The position numbers and the translations under genes are program-made. Positions 47,022-59,600 of a DNA stretch of 64,000 bases are shown piece by piece. The notes under the pieces were generated by a model, which saw nothing but the letters and a program-made list of their open reading frames with translations, ran no database searches and was not told the origin of the DNA. The DNA lies in contig NC_037310.1 of NCBI RefSeq assembly GCF_000143535.2, forward strand, positions 4,030,001 through 4,094,000, read 5' to 3'. The stretch is from Botrytis cinerea B05.10. Taxonomy: Eukaryota; Ascomycota; Leotiomycetes; Helotiales; Sclerotiniaceae. Numbering within the stretch: the first letter of the stretch is position 1; each line of letters begins with the position of its first letter.

Positions 47022-47187
47022 TGTTACGGGACAAAACGTAACCGGCTCAATTAGGCATGTGACAGTGGACCTCTCGGGTCTACTACGTACCGAATGGGGC
47101 CTGCACACATATAAATTATATAATTTATATAGTTATAGAAAAGCAATAAAAAGTCTTGGTATTATAATATATTAATTGATTCATTAT
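47022..47187 (+). repeat. 5' LTR start of the chromovirus
   Basis: Matches 56084-56249 along its length. The first ~90 bp keep normal base composition within an otherwise AT-saturated block. The true LTR end lies further right but cannot be set, because the partner copy is interrupted. Confidence 0.7.
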
Positions 47188-48840
47188 TATTATTCATTTT
47201 AATAATTCTTTTTATTCTTTAAAAAAGAAATAATCTATTAATTAATTTAAATAGTAAATTATTATTAATATTACTATAATTTCCATAAAAAAAATATTTA
47301 GAAAAGATAGTAAAGAATTCCCTAATACAATTTCAAGTTAATTAAAAGAAAATGCTGAAGGATTTTTTCAAAATAATAATAACAAAAGCCAAATAATAAA
47401 ACAATAACAATTTATTAATAAAAATAATCAAAATCTTTAAAAAATGATTACTAATATTCAAGCGATAATACAATAATAAATCGATACTATAAACAATTTA
47501 ATTTAAAAAAAAATATTCAATAAAATAATAAAGAAAATAAAAAAAATAAAATAAACTTATAAAAAGATTATAAAATATAACTTATATATTCTCCCTCTAA
47601 TTAATGATAATAACATTATAACCCCATTATTATTAATCTATTAAATTATCATATTTAATTAAAGAAAACCCTTAAAACTATAAAGATTAAAGAAATATAT
47701 AAACAAAAATATTAAAAAGGCAAAGGACTTCTTCTTCCAGATAAAAATTATATTTTAAAATGATAATAAATATTACTTTTTAATAGATAAAAAAAAAATT
47801 AATTATATTATTTAATACTTTGAAAAGCAATCTTTATTAATATAATATTAATATAAAAACGAATCAGTCAATATCAACCTAAACTAATTCGATTTCAAAA
47901 AATATATATACAATTTTATTATGAATAAAGAAAATTGATAATAATAAATAATTCAGTGAATCATTTATATAAAATAATAATCAAAGTAATTAATAAATAT
48001 ATTTATAAGCTATTTAGAAAGTTTAAAGAAGAACATCGAATTGGAAATGAATAGCATTTGAAAAGAAAGATTCCTTGCAGGATTACATTTGTATATAATT
48101 AAAAGAATATTGGAATCTCTATAACAACCGGAATCTAAAAGTAAACTAATAAAACAAACCTATAAACTAAAAAATATAAATAAATTTTATTATAAATAAA
48201 ATATCAATGAATTATAAAAATCTTATAAACAAATTCAATTATCCCAAAATTTATAATATTTATTAAAACAAATTCATTTCGAAATCAAACAATAAATAGA
48301 TATTATTATAAAACTTTTAAAATTAATTCAAAAAAAGATTCAAAAAAATGAATTGGTTAATATTAAACCTATTATAATATTATATATAGATTGTATAAAA
48401 AATATTATTTATTATAAATATTAATAAAGAGGATATTATATTTTCAATTATTGAAACCCTATTATATATCAATATTATAAAGGAAATTATGGATCGAGAG
48501 AATGTTTAGGAACTATATTATAACTTTTCCAATAGGGAAATGCTTAAACCCAGTTATTATTTTGAATATTCTATTAATATTGGGTTCCTAAATAAAAGAA
48601 TATATTACTTTTATTATTATAACAATATTCCAATTAAAAGATAAGCCGATAACATTTCAATGTTTTATCAATTTAGGAATATAAGTTAATATTATTCAAT
48701 AATCTAAATGTATCGAATAGGATTGATTGTTTATTAAAAAAGGAACAGTTTTAATATTTGCAAATGATATTATAATATTATTATATAATAATTATTAATT
48801 CTCTATTGAAATAAAAAATCAAAAAGGAGAGAAGAGAACC
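47188..48840 (+). repeat. Chromovirus gag region, unreadable
   Basis: Lies between the 5' LTR and the pol remnant, where gag is expected. RIP has removed recognisable motifs. Confidence 0.4.
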
Positions 48841-50599
48841 TTTATTTATAAGTTTATTATTATTGTATTAGATTTATTCAAAATCGATGCTATATTTGGA
48901 TTACCCTGGTTACAAATAGTAAATTCAGATATCGATTGAAAATCGATATCTTTTTATTATTGTCTTTTTTTTAACGATTTCGAAATGATTTTTGTAAACG
49001 AATTTTATAATAAAATGAAAAAGGGTGTTTATATATATGTTATATTATTAGAAATCTAATTCTATTATTGTAGAAACAATAAATATTGCTAAGTATTTAT
49101 ATTTTCTATATTAAATATCCCCAAAAAATATTAAGAATATTAATAAGTCTTTTTTGAGAAAAAAAATAATACTTTATTAGAATATCATTTGATGAAGTAT
49201 TGTATTGATTTCGAAGTCAATTTGAAATCTTTTTAGGGATTAATTTATTTTTTATTTGAAAAGGAATTAATAATATTAAGGGAATATTTAATAGAATATT
49301 AAAAAAAGGGATAGATAAAAAGATTCATTAATTCGATAGGAGTATTAATTATATTTGTTTTTAAAAAGAGAAAAGGTTATCGATTTTATATTAATTATTA
49401 GGGTCTAAATAGAATAATCAAAAAGGATCGAATCCTATTATTTTTAATTAATAAATCCTTAGATCGATTTCGATAAGGTATTGTTTTTACTAAATTGAAT
49501 CTACAAAATGTCTATTATTATATTTGTATTAGGAAAGGCAACAAATGGAAGATGGCGTTCTATATATGGTATAAGCAATTCGAATATTTAATTATATTAT
49601 TCGGTCTAATTAATACTTCAGTAATATTCCAAATATATATTAATCAAATATTGTTAGATTTGATAGATACTATATGTATAATATACCTAAATAATATTCT
49701 AATTTATTTTGAGGATAAAGAAAGCTATATGTAGAATGTCTGTAGGGTCCTCGAATATTTTATAGAATATAAGTTGTTTGTAAAACTAAAAAAATATATT
49801 TTTTATATTTATAAAATTGAATTCCTAGGATTCATTGTTTCGGAAACAAAAGTGATAATGAAATTCAATTATATTCAAACTATTATAGAATAATTAATAT
49901 TTACAAATTTTAGAGAATTACAAATGTTTTTAGATTTCGCAAATTTTTATTAACAATTTATTAGAATCTATTTGACAATAGTTTATAAAATAACTGCTTT
50001 TATAAAGGAAACAAAGAAAAATAAAATAATAAAGGAATTTATATAGACAAAGAAGGTTCAAAATATATTTAAAGTATTAAAGAAAGTATTTACTATAACA
50101 TCGATACTTAAGTATTTCGAATTATCGCTTTATATTATAATTGAAATCGATTCGTCGATATTTGTTTTAAAATATATTTTATTACAATTATTTGAAGAAG
50201 GGATTGTAAAAGTATTAATACAATAATAATACCCTATCGTATTTTATTTGAAAAAGCTGAATCCTATAGAACAATGATATTTCATTTACAATTAGGAATT
50301 ATTAGCAATATATATTATATTTATATAATAATATTATTATTTGATAAATAATCGGTACACAATTGTAATGAAATCGGATTATAATAATTTATAATATTTT
50401 ATAATGAAAAAGATCTTCAATGGTAGATAAACTAGATGGGCGAAAATATTAACAATTTACAACTTCGAAATAATATATAGAGTAGGGAAACTGAATCCAG
50501 CTAATAGGTTATTATGTTATTCCGATTATGCTATCAATATGGAGAGTATTAATGATATGCTATTTATACTTTAGAATAAATTAAAAAGTATTGCAGTTA

Positions 50600-52435
50600 A
50601 GTTGAGTACCCCACTTTCGGACCACCCCTCTTTTGGACCATCTAAAATCTTACCCTATTTTAAGCACTATTTCACAACTTCATCTTTAATAAATTAATAA
50701 TTATATATTCAATTGATATAAGATTTTAATATATTATTAATTAAGTTATAATAAAGTCTTATATTGAAGATGATATTGTTGTAGCATTTTTTGTGATTGT
50801 AGGAGGTATGTTTATGTGTAAGGTTTATTTAGAATATAGTATTCTTTATATTATTTTATATAATTGTATAAATGGTTACTTTTTATATAAAAAAGGTGTA
50901 CAAAATCTATAGAAGATAGTTTTTGTGTAGGAGAGAGTTTTAGCAAATTGGATTTTAGTATAAGAAGCTTTAGGAATTAGTTTTATTTATTGTTAAATAT
51001 GAGAATTAGAAAAGTCTATTCTCAATTTCGAAGGAGGTGATTTATTTTTGAACAAACAATGGATATATAGTTTTTTGGAAAGAAATTTAGAGATTAAGAT
51101 TAAAAGGTAATATAAAATTGATAATATTTGTATTAATAATGCAATTATCGAAATTATAAGTAAGTTTTTTGAAAAGTTGGATTTATTAGTAATTAAGTAT
51201 ATCAAGCCCAAAAACAAATGGAATATAGATGAAGTTGGTATAATGGAAAGCCAGGGTTTCAATGATATGGTATTTGAAAGTTTAAAGCGATGTTTTATTC
51301 AGAAAAAGTAATCCGATTCAAAAATGTGGATCTCTTTTATTAAGTATATCTTAACTACAAGAAAAGCACTTTTACCTTTAGTTATATTTAAAAATAAAAC
51401 ACTTCAATAATAATGATTTCCTATTAAATTTAATAATTATAAAGGATAGGAGTTCATTATTACAGATAATAAATGGATTATGGATTTTATAGATTTGGAA
51501 TGGCTAAAAAAGATATTTATATTACAATCAGTATCAATTCGATTGAAAAAAGTAAGACTCCTTGTTTTGGATGAGTATGGAAGTTATAAAACTACTCAAT
51601 TTATATTTGAATACTTCAAGAATAATATATATTTTTTATTTTTATTATTTTATATATTATATATATTATAACCTTTTGATTTATTAATATTTTCATTTTT
51701 AAAAAAAGAATATCGATATTATTTCAATATTTTCAATTCATTAATGGATTTTATTTTCATTAATAAAAGAAACTTTCTTATTTATTATTAAAAAACTAAA
51801 TTAAAAGCTTTAATATTTCGAAATATCATTTTTGGGTAGAAGGTTTTAGATTTATAATCTCAAAACTATGTTAAACCTTTTTTATCTAGATTATTATTTG
51901 AAAATAATAATCAAAAGATTGTATATCAAAATCCTGTTTTAAATAATGATTTCGAATTTCAATAAAATATATATTTATTTTTTATTGTATAGAAAACCTT
52001 TCAAAAAGGAAGTGATATTTGAAAATGTATTGATATAATAGAAAAAGTTGATGAAATCGATATTCCAATTTATCGATTGCTTTTTTGAAAGATTCAAAAA
52101 GGATTTGATATTAAGGATTATAAACTTATATAATCTAAGAAACGAATAAAGCAATTGGAGCAAAAATTAGAAGAGATTATATTTAAAAAAAAAAGGATGG
52201 TAAAAACTAATCCAAATTCGAGATTTGTAAGAATAGAAGTTATATATCAAGTTCAAATTGAAATTAATGATTGGGAAATTGAGATAAAAGATTCTAATAG
52301 TATTTATGAAACTGATATTATAGGGGATTATATTGAAATTGAATAGTGGTTAAGTTATTGAAGTTTAAAATTCATATATATATATATTTTTAGGTGGTTC
52401 AAAAGAGGGGTGGTCCGAAAGTGGGGTACTCAACT
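50600..52435 (+). mobile_element. Fot1/pogo-like DNA transposon inside the chromovirus
   Basis: 1836 bp with ~47-bp terminal inverted repeats starting AGTTGAGTACCCCACTTTCG (50600) and ending with the complement at 52435; only two mismatches. Flanked by TA on both sides (50598-50599, 52436-52437), the Tc1/mariner-superfamily duplication. It splits the chromovirus pol between RNase H and integrase, so it inserted later. Confidence 0.85.
51180..52200 (+). pseudogene. Pogo/Fot1-type DDE transposase remnant
   Basis: The plus-strand frame, with stops, shows WNIDEVGIMESQG (first Asp), GWEFIITDNKW..LEWLKKIFI, LLVLDEYGSYKTTQFI (second Asp, formerly LDGHGSH-like) and LQPFDLLIFSFLKKEYR (third Asp). This is the DDE_1 order of Fot1/pogo transposases. 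RIP-type transitions have made stops and changed residues, so it is inactive. Confidence 0.8.
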
Positions 52436-54090
52436 TATCGCGAGTTTATTTTACGAATCCACCGTGAAAACGGAACCCCTGTGTATTGCTATTAATCGCT
52501 TGCAAAGGGAAGGGTATAGCTTGCTATTATATAAACAATTAGTTTCACTAATAAAAACTGGTTGCAAATAATCGATATCATATCGGATTGCTAGTGTTTT
52601 CGCATTCGATGAAATAGTATTCGAATCTATATCGGAATCGATAGGAAAAGCTTTATTGTGGTTTCAAAAAGAAAATGATTTTATAAAGAATAAAGAATAT
52701 TTAAGATAAAGATTATATTTTATTGGAGATGTTTTATTATAGTAGATAAATATCGATAAGCTTTTTAGATATAAGGGGATTGTGTATGTATTGTTAAATA
52801 GTGTTTTTAGAATAGAAATCTTAGAAATGTATTATGATGATTCTATTAGAGGTTATTAGGGTATTGCTAAAACATTAGAAATACTAAAGTCTAAATATTA
52901 TTGGTTTTCAATGAGAAAAGATGTTAAACAATATATCAAAATATATATGATATATTAGTGAACCGCTATCAAAAGATATAAGTCATATAGCGAATTACAA
53001 ATCTTCCTATTTCAAAAGGATTCTAAAAAAAGATAATTATAGATTTTATTATAGATTTACCTCCTTCGAAATATAGAAAACATATATACGATTCTATTCT
53101 AATAATAATCGATAAGTTTATGAAGCTAGTTTGATATATTGTTGTCAACAAAACAATATCGTTTTCTGAATTAGCTAATACTATAGTCAATATAATATTT
53201 AAAGACTTTAATATACCAAAGGGTATAATCTCCAATAAGGAACTACAATTCGTTAATAAATTTTAGAATAGCCTAATATTTTATTTGCAAATTCATTGTA
53301 AATTATTGATAATGTTTTATTTATAGATTGATAATCAAATCGAATAATAAAATTAAAATTTGATTTATTATATAAATTGCTATATTAATTATAAACAAAA
53401 CGATTAAACATTATTATTGTTTCTTATTAAATTCATATATAATATAATATAATATAATATAATTAATATAAATCTATTCTAGATTATATATAAATTTCAA
53501 TTTATATTCTATTATATTAATAAGGATATTGATTTAAAGGGAAGGGTGTTAACAATATATAAGCACATTAATGTTTTAAAAAAAGAAAAAGAAAAACTAA
53601 AAGAATTTTAGAAATCAATAATTAATTAAAAAAACAAAAACATTATAAAGGAGTTATTATAATAATATAATATTGGAAATAAGGTAATATTAAATATAAA
53701 GAATATTAAATAATTATAATTTAAAAAAAAATTCTTTAATTGATTTATAAACCTTTTTGTTATAACGAATATAAAAATTAATAGATAAATATATAAACTT
53801 AAATTATTGTTTATTTATAAAATTTATAATATATTTTATATCTTTTTATTTGAATTATAATATAAATGATAGAATACTATTGACCCACTATTATTAAAAG
53901 AAATTGATGATTATATAAAATATAAAATGAAAAGGATTTTAATATATAAAAAAAAAGATAAAGGTATATAATATTTAATATAATAGAAAGATTATCAATT
54001 GATGGAAGATATATAAAAAGTATTTTATAATTTAGAAAATGCAAAAATAGTAATAAAAGAATATTATAAAGAAGAAGTATTATCAATATA

Positions 54091-56083
54091 GAAAAAGAAA
54101 AAAATAAAAAAAAGCTTAAAAATATTTGATATAAAAAAATCTTACAAGATTTATATTTAGAATATATATATTATATCAAACTATTCAAAAAGGATTATTC
54201 AATAAAGAAATCAGAAAGAATAACTTTTCTAAATTTATAATATATTGATAATTAAATTTAAGTGATTTATTATGCAAAGAGAATTTTGGAAGGTTGAAAT
54301 TAGTTTTTTAATTTATTTGTTTGATTTAGGAGGTCAGTTGTAATATTTTAATTATTAAAAAGAATAGAATCTATATTGCTAATATATTTTCTAAGATTTG
54401 TAAACCCAATTTGATTAATTTTACCCCCCCTATTAATCTCATCTTGATTTCATTTTAATTACCAATTCCTTCCTTTTTGTTTTTACAAATCTTGTTAATA
54501 AAACGAACTTTTATTAAAAAACTAGTAGCAATTTATTACTTTTTGAAAATCTATTTCATATTAAAATTTTTAAAACAAGATTTTTGAAATGAATTTACTT
54601 AATTATCAAATTTATTAATATAGATTTATTAAATAATATTAAAAGCCTTTTTTTGAAATTTAAAAAAGCCTATAGGATAAAAGTAGGGTATCAATATGTT
54701 GTAAAAGATAAGCTACAATAATTTAAAAATAGAAAGGGGAATAATAAATCTAATTATAAATTTATTAGATTGAGAATAATAAGATATAATAGAAAAAGTA
54801 TTCTTTCTATTCAAGCTTTTAAATAATAAAGTTGATATATTTTTATTTAAAAAATGATATAAAGTATTAATGATTTGATAAAATTAATTCAATATATTAT
54901 CCTTTTTAAAAGTAAACTTTTCAAATTTATTAAAATTTATAATTATATTCTTTTTCAATTTTGCAAAATCTTTTTGGAAATCTTACTAAATTATTATAAA
55001 GATAACGGAGTTTATTCAATTCAATAAAATAGAAATATAATAATGATTTAGGGAATTAATTATTATATTCAAATCTTAATTATTATTTGAAGATTTTGAA
55101 GGAGTTTGAATATTCTGTAATATATTAGTAATAGTATGTATAATATAAAGATATATAATTAGAATTATAAATTCTTTTTTTTTATTCAAATTTAAAACAA
55201 TAATTAATAATATAATAGGAATTATAATAGCGACATTCAAGGCAAGCAGATTATTTTAAGAATTATTAAATCAATTATTAATAATATTAAGGGGCAAAAG
55301 TAAAGTAATCGATAACAAATCAATACAAATCTATAATATATTTTATAAAATTGCTAATTCTATTTAATTTGGATATCAAAAGAAAAATCAATTTCTTTAT
55401 AGATTGTGATTTGTAAATCCCCTTTTATTTAATTTCTTTTCAAAAAAAAGCCTTCATTACTTTGATATATCAATTATATTAATAAATCATTATTTCAAAA
55501 ACATTCTCATTCTTTTAATTATTATTTAGAATAAAATATTAAAAAATATAAATCTAATATAAAAGATTTATATTAGAAATAAAATAAAAAAATATTAGAA
55601 AATAGACTTTCTTTTATTTGTAATAATAATTATATTTAATAATAGAACCTTTATTAAAATAGTAAAATTTATTATTAAAAGAAATAGCAATTCTTTTAAA
55701 ATATTAAAGACAAATAAGAATAATTAATATAAAAAAGACTACTATAAACTGATTAGTAATAGCAATTGAAATAATAGGTTATAATATAGCCATCTTTATA
55801 TAAATAAATAAAAAAGAATAATTTAATTATAAGAAATATATTAAAAATAAAAAAACTTTCTTTATAAAATTATTAATAATCTATTAATAAAATAATAAAA
55901 CATATAAGAATATTATCGTTTGCTTATTTATTATTTATAATATTTAAATAAAATTGAAATTGCTTTTGAAATATAATATAGGGTCGAATATACAATAATA
56001 TAATAATATAATCTATATTTCAAATAAATAATATAAAAGGAAATAAATACTTTTTGAAATATAAAATATAAAAAAAGAAGCTT
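54091..56083. repeat. AT-rich DNA between chromodomain and 3' LTR
   Basis: About 2 kb of AT-saturated sequence, longer than a usual retrotransposon 3' UTR, so another unrecognisable insertion may be buried here. No frame with family similarity. Confidence 0.35.
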
Positions 56084-56249
56084 TATTATAGAATAAAATA
56101 TAACCGGCTTAATTAGGTATATGATAATAAATCTTTCGGATTTATTATATATTGAATGGGGTTTGTATATATATAAATTGTATAATTTACATAGTTATAG
56201 AAAAGCAATGAAAAGTCTTGGTACTACAATATACTAGTTGATTCATTAC
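56084..56249 (+). repeat. 3' LTR (first part) of the chromovirus
   Basis: Partner of 47022-47187, with transitions throughout its left half and near identity in the right half (GTTATAGAAAAGCAATGAAAAG). Cut at GATTCATTAC by the element starting at 56250. Confidence 0.75.
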
Positions 56250-56520
56250 TGTAAAAGTGTAGAAGGTGGTAATGGTCACACAAGAAAAGCCTTCGCATAT
56301 ACCAAGCATAGAGCAAGTGGCTACACGTAGTAAAATGGGGTGAATCGCTACATCGCGACAGCGAGGTGAGGGAGACGGTAGGAGCTGGGCACTCAATTCT
56401 TCAGGAGACAACTTTAGAAGGTAGAAAATTCGATGATATTTTTAGGTCTACAGAAGAGAAGCTATAAATACTAAACGTTGGTAGCACGTGACCCTGAAGT
56501 CACGTGTTTTCACTCTCACA
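56250..56520 (-). repeat. 3' LTR of the young Ty3/gypsy element
   Basis: 271 bp, reading TGTGAGAGTG to TTTTACA on the minus strand. Reference copy for the LTRs at 14187-14731, 25137-25372 and 44703-44974. Near its start is the imperfect palindrome made of CACGTGAC and GTCACGTG, containing two E-box-like CACGTG sites. Confidence 0.85.
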
Positions 56521-56532
56521 TTCCTCCCCACT
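56521..56532 (-). other. Polypurine tract
   Basis: AGTGGGGAGGAA on the minus strand directly precedes the LTR start TGTGAG, the position and composition of a plus-strand primer for reverse transcription. It fixes the LTR boundary and the element's orientation. Confidence 0.75.
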
Positions 56533-56600
56533 TTGGTCAATTGATCGCCCGATCAATTAAAGTCAAGAATCCAAACAACAATGCTCTTTTTGCTGCGATC

Positions 56601-56629
56601 ATAACTTCGCGAAAAGTTTGCGAAGTTAT
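56601..56629. repeat. Lox-like 29-bp inverted repeat, copy 1 (3' UTR)
   Basis: 10-bp arms ATAACTTCGC and GCGAAGTTAT around the asymmetric spacer GAAAAGTTT. Lies between the pol stop (56652) and the polypurine tract. Flanking TC/GA extends the pairing to 12 bp. Confidence 0.9.
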
Positions 56630-56651
56630 GAAATGCGTTTATCGTCTTCCT

Positions 56652-59600
56652 TTACGACTCTGGTTGAGAACTCCGACCAGCAAGCCTTCCACTGCGTCTC
56701 TCTCCAGGAATAACTTCACGTATTCTTCTTGAACCTCTTGGTCGCCCAGGGAGACCTCGACTGTTGGAAAGGCCACCTCTCATTACGCCCGTAACTCCCT
56801 CGTTCTCGTCTCTTTCGTCGTTCAATCTCCTATCTTGTCCCGTGAGTTCGCGTCTTCTTCGTTTTACACGTCTGGTTCCTTGGGGAGAGGGGGCAGGGCT
56901 CGGGGGTTGGGGCGATGGAGGGGGAGTAGCATCTTCACCGCTGGTGTCTGTAGAGAATCCCAGCATTCCTTCTTCTTCATCGGCTGAAGCATATTTTCGT
57001 TTCTGTCCAGCTGCCGGTTCTACAGAGGCTACATAATAGTACGATTTTTCACCATAAGCCGATTCTTTAGAGATGACATCAGTGAAAGCGCATTGATGTT
57101 GATGCCAAATTTCTTTCTGATATCAACAATACCAATCATGGAATTCGTCGTCAGTCATTTCGAAGAGGAATAAAGCTTCAATAAGAACGGAGTAATCATT
57201 CCATAGCAATCTCCCAACAAAAGCTTGTTCGATAGGGTTTTCAGTAATCAAATAGCATTCAACAACAAACTCTGGAATTTCGTATTATCCATCCCACATA
57301 ACTATCTTATTGAAGATTGGTTTCAAATTGTTGTGGATATCCCTCAGGTTTTAGTACTTCATACCATTCTCGAAGATCGAATCCAAGATTCCATCATTTC
57401 TTTTCTTCACAACCATATATAAAACAATTGTGGCTGTGAACGGCTCATCCCCGTACACGTCCATATATGGCCGGATAGAGATAGGGTTCCCTCCAACTAC
57501 GAGTGCCCACAAGTTATTCCGTTCATTCATATACTGATCGGACTTCGTCAAGTTGGTGTAACTCTGGTGTCGTCTCTTAGCTGTGATATCATGAAAGAAT
57601 CCATAATCGAAAATCATCTTGCCCTTGCCAAGCATACTTTCAACCAAGGTTCTCCAATCTGTATCGTTCAAAGCGGAAGGTTTAACCCTTCCATATACAA
57701 CTTCAGTTTGCAACATATTCTCACCATTTTCGTTATAGGAATATACAACATACACTGTAATGTGATCCGCTACCTTATAATCGGATACAGTATACAGGTC
57801 CCTAGCATTTCCATGCACAAAGATGCGATCAAAGTCTTCCTCTGCTTGGATGATAAGCGTAGGGAATGGTACCGTCACCAAGCGATACTCCTGATCCATG
57901 CATTGTTTAGCCACTTCTCTCCAAAGTATCAGATCTTGTCTGCAGCCTTGTTGCCAAGGGGCATAGTAGCAGTGATGAGCGAAGCCAAGTCCCTGCTTTT
58001 CGTACCGGTTGTAATGACAATATATTTTTATCGATGTAAACACAGAATCGGAACATTGGTCTATTAATATAGTGAGGATTGAATTAATAGCCAATGCTCT
58101 TCGTTTATCTACTTTATGAACTTTTGTGAGGGTAGTGGGTGGCTTCAGTTCAAACGCTGGCTTATTAGCTGAGGGATTTAAGGGTCGAAACTTCAAAACT
58201 CCAAGGATCCTTTTCTTCCTTTCCTTGTTCGCGCCTTCATTTAGCTTGAACCAAACAAAGTACTTGTTGTATATCCGCACATCGTCGATACAGTCCCTGC
58301 ATTTATACACAGTTTTGAAACGGTGGATAAAATACTCGCTTTTCACTCGAATAGTTTTGAAACCTAGTATATTCGCTAGATAACAGAAATAGAAGTTGCA
58401 AAGTCCTTCAGGTCTGCACGGAATTAATTCGGCCATAATCATCCAACCGATTTGTTTGGCCACGAATTTTTCTTTCAAAACTAAATACCAATCCTTTGAT
58501 ACTAGAGCCTCCGATAGGCATTTGCACATGATATCTAAACCGCATTTTTGTCAACAGATGTTCACCCACGTAGGGTGCAGGGGTTCTTCTTGGACATTGG
58601 GTTATCGTTTCTAGCAATTGGAACAGGATTTGACGAATCGTTTGACATCTTCATACATTCCATTCCAATAATAAAGCTTGTGTACCTTGTCAAATATGCT
58701 TTCAACCCCTTTATAACCGTACACTTTATGCAAATTACCAATTAATGATATCCTTTGTTGTTGCTCATCGATAACCTTGCGGTGTAGTATATCACGAATC
58801 CCATTTCTATATAAACACCCCTCACATACGGAGAATCCTAAGGCACGCTTTTTGAATTTCGAAAATTCTTGGCTTGTCATACCTTCGGGACGCTGCAGAC
58901 TGGTTAGATATTGAGCGATCTTTCGGCTCTCACTATTGTATCCCTTGTCCAATTCGTAACTTCGCGAAAAGTTTGCGAAGTTATGTATAGTAGAAACATC
59001 TTCCACATTGTTGAGTTGATCTGCAATCCACTCATCAATGTCTTCCTCCTTATCTTCCTCAGATACATCAGAGAGTGTGGCTGGTCTTCTTGAAAGTCCG
59101 TCAGCAGCAGTGTGGGCTGTGCCTTTAACATGTCGCACTTCAAAGTCGAATAGCCTAATCCACGCGATCCATCGAGTGACCAGAGCTCCGGGGAGGTCTG
59201 TTGCCGCTCGATTCAATTGGGCAACTAAGACTTTGGCATCTGTTTCCAGAACGAAGTGTATCCCGTATAAATCGAATCTACATTTTCGAAGAGCTTTTAA
59301 CACTCCTCTACACTCCCTTTTTGTCGCATCATAGTTCTTTTCGGCGTCATTCCATAGTCCACTCTCAAAGCGCGCAACGGTGCGTTTTCCTCCAGATTCT
59401 TGTCCTAAGTGTGCTCCCCATCCATCGATGCTAGCGTCCACTCCGAGGACAATTTGTCCAACAATCATCGTATCTCCATAGTCTAAAGGCATCAGGGTTG
59501 GAGGCTTGATTAAGTTCTCCTTCAGCGACTTCATCGCTTGTTCTTGTTCAATTGTCCATGAGAATTCAACATCCTTCTTGAGCAAGCGATACAATGGTTC

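Larger units (their letters stand above)
48841..54090 (+). pseudogene. Chromovirus pol remnant (PR-RT-RNaseH-IN-chromodomain)
   Basis: One reading frame with many stops still shows family order. IFGLPWLQIVN sits near 48890 at the end of the protease region. RT lies around 49495-49734, with the active site YLDDILIY now YLNNILIY (Asp to Asn by G-to-A) and FGLINTSVIFQ before it. RNase H runs to about 50580. After the inserted transposon, the integrase region has SKYYWFSMRKDVKQY near 52890 and FKDFNIPKGI-like sequence near 53200. A chromodomain ghost lies at about 53905-54080 (KGIQYL.., ENLENAKxVIKEYY). Not functional. Confidence 0.8.
47022..56249 (+). mobile_element. Old Ty3/gypsy chromovirus, RIP-degraded, nested
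   Basis: The 5' LTR begins at 47022 with TGTTACGGGACAAAACGTAA. The 3' LTR begins at 56084 with the same sequence carrying seven transitions and no other change over the first 24 bp. Between them on the plus strand are degraded protease, RT, RNase H, integrase and chromodomain regions, in chromovirus order. The element is broken internally by a Fot1/pogo-like transposon (50600-52435). Its 3' LTR is interrupted at 56250 by the minus-strand Ty3/gypsy element, so the rest of that LTR should lie beyond the right edge of the window. LTR length is therefore unknown. Confidence 0.8.

Noticed and set aside
46000..56000. Many lysine/isoleucine-rich short frames
   Set aside because: Composition artefacts of AT-saturated DNA; only frames showing ordered retrotransposon or transposase motifs were kept.
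57351..58529. A 392-codon minus-strand open frame that could be an independent unknown gene
   Set aside because: It is in exactly the same frame as the pol region upstream and the Pro/Arg-rich tail downstream, separated only by nonsense codons one C-to-T step from sense. It is best read as part of a single broken pol.
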